From Cardiocondyla obscurior (lineage: Eukaryota; Arthropoda; Insecta; Hymenoptera; Formicidae), in the NCBI RefSeq assembly GCF_019399895.1, contig NC_091864.1, positions 1,590,001 to 1,654,000 of the forward strand: a stretch of DNA of 64,000 nucleotides. The letters run 5' to 3'. Below the pieces are notes generated by a model. It did not search any database. It was not told where the DNA came from and was given only the letters and a program-made list of their open reading frames with translations. Numbering within the stretch: the stretch's first letter is position 1; each line of letters begins with the position of its first letter. Below, in pieces: positions 63,905 through 64,000 of this stretch. A program made the translations under genes and the position numbers.

Positions 63905-64000
63905 CTGTATTTAATCGGTCGATCGTCGGTGAATAGACAACGGCGGTGTCCTGTGCCGGACACTGCGGTTCATAGGGCGAGGTACACGATGATAAGGCGT
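63905..64000 (-). CDS. Possible coding exon of a minus-strand gene, cut by the window edge
   Basis: A consensus-like donor (ATACAG/GTAAAT) ends the block at 63905. One of three frames is open from the window edge through the donor, 31 codons with a non-repetitive composition (it includes Y-E-P-Q-C-P-A-Q-D and Y-S-P-T-I-D-R-L-N-T). The other two frames have stops. The open frame then joins in phase to the block starting at 63584 across a 320-nt intron. The protein is not recognised, and a 48-codon joined open frame can still arise by chance. Confidence 0.35.

Overview
The window looks like arthropod nuclear DNA, most likely from a hymenopteran such as an ant. This is inferred from style, not from a database hit. 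Coding density is very low. GC-rich, CpG-rich blocks alternate with AT-rich blocks. Homopolymer A/T runs, GA/CT microsatellites and consensus GT-AG splice sites are common. No prokaryotic gene layout, rRNA or tRNA was recognised. Nearly all long open frames are chance frames in GC-rich DNA, and many depend on a GTG-type start.

One protein-coding gene is well supported, on the + strand. An acceptor at 36564-36565 opens an exon (36566-38096) with a short leader carrying three upstream ORFs, then 451 codons. These encode a Tyr/Lys/Glu/Ser-rich N-terminal region with a His6 run, then one strong transmembrane helix. The exon ends at a GTGAGT donor in the middle of a codon. After a 17.8 kb intron, a 36-nt microexon (55940-55975) restores the frame and leads into another intron that leaves the window. 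The product looks like a type II single-pass membrane protein with a cytoplasmic N-terminus; its outer domain lies beyond the window. The family is not recognised.

The most unusual structure is a unit of about 0.7-0.86 kb present twice in the same orientation, 33 kb apart (29679-30400 and 62677-63535). Read on the - strand, each copy has the same set of splice sites bounding three exon-like blocks of 106-109, 305 and 40 nt, including a GC-AG intron with an AAGT-type donor. Inside each copy an older 422-bp tandem duplication is visible, covering an exon end, its donor and its intron. Beside the right-hand copy, a possible coding exon (63905-64000, - strand) joins in frame to the unit, and the reading frame stops at the first bases of the shared module. 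The copies lie upstream of and inside the + strand gene, in antisense orientation.

The rest (1-29.6 kb, 31-36.5 kb and the introns) shows no convincing genes. It holds three inverted-repeat structures: a 114-bp foldback at 21.2 kb, a double hairpin at 30.8-31.0 kb, and a 348-bp element at 50.8-51.2 kb with inverted ends and an internal 130-bp tandem duplication. There are also several polypurine/polypyrimidine tracts, A/T homopolymers and weak promoter-like sites.
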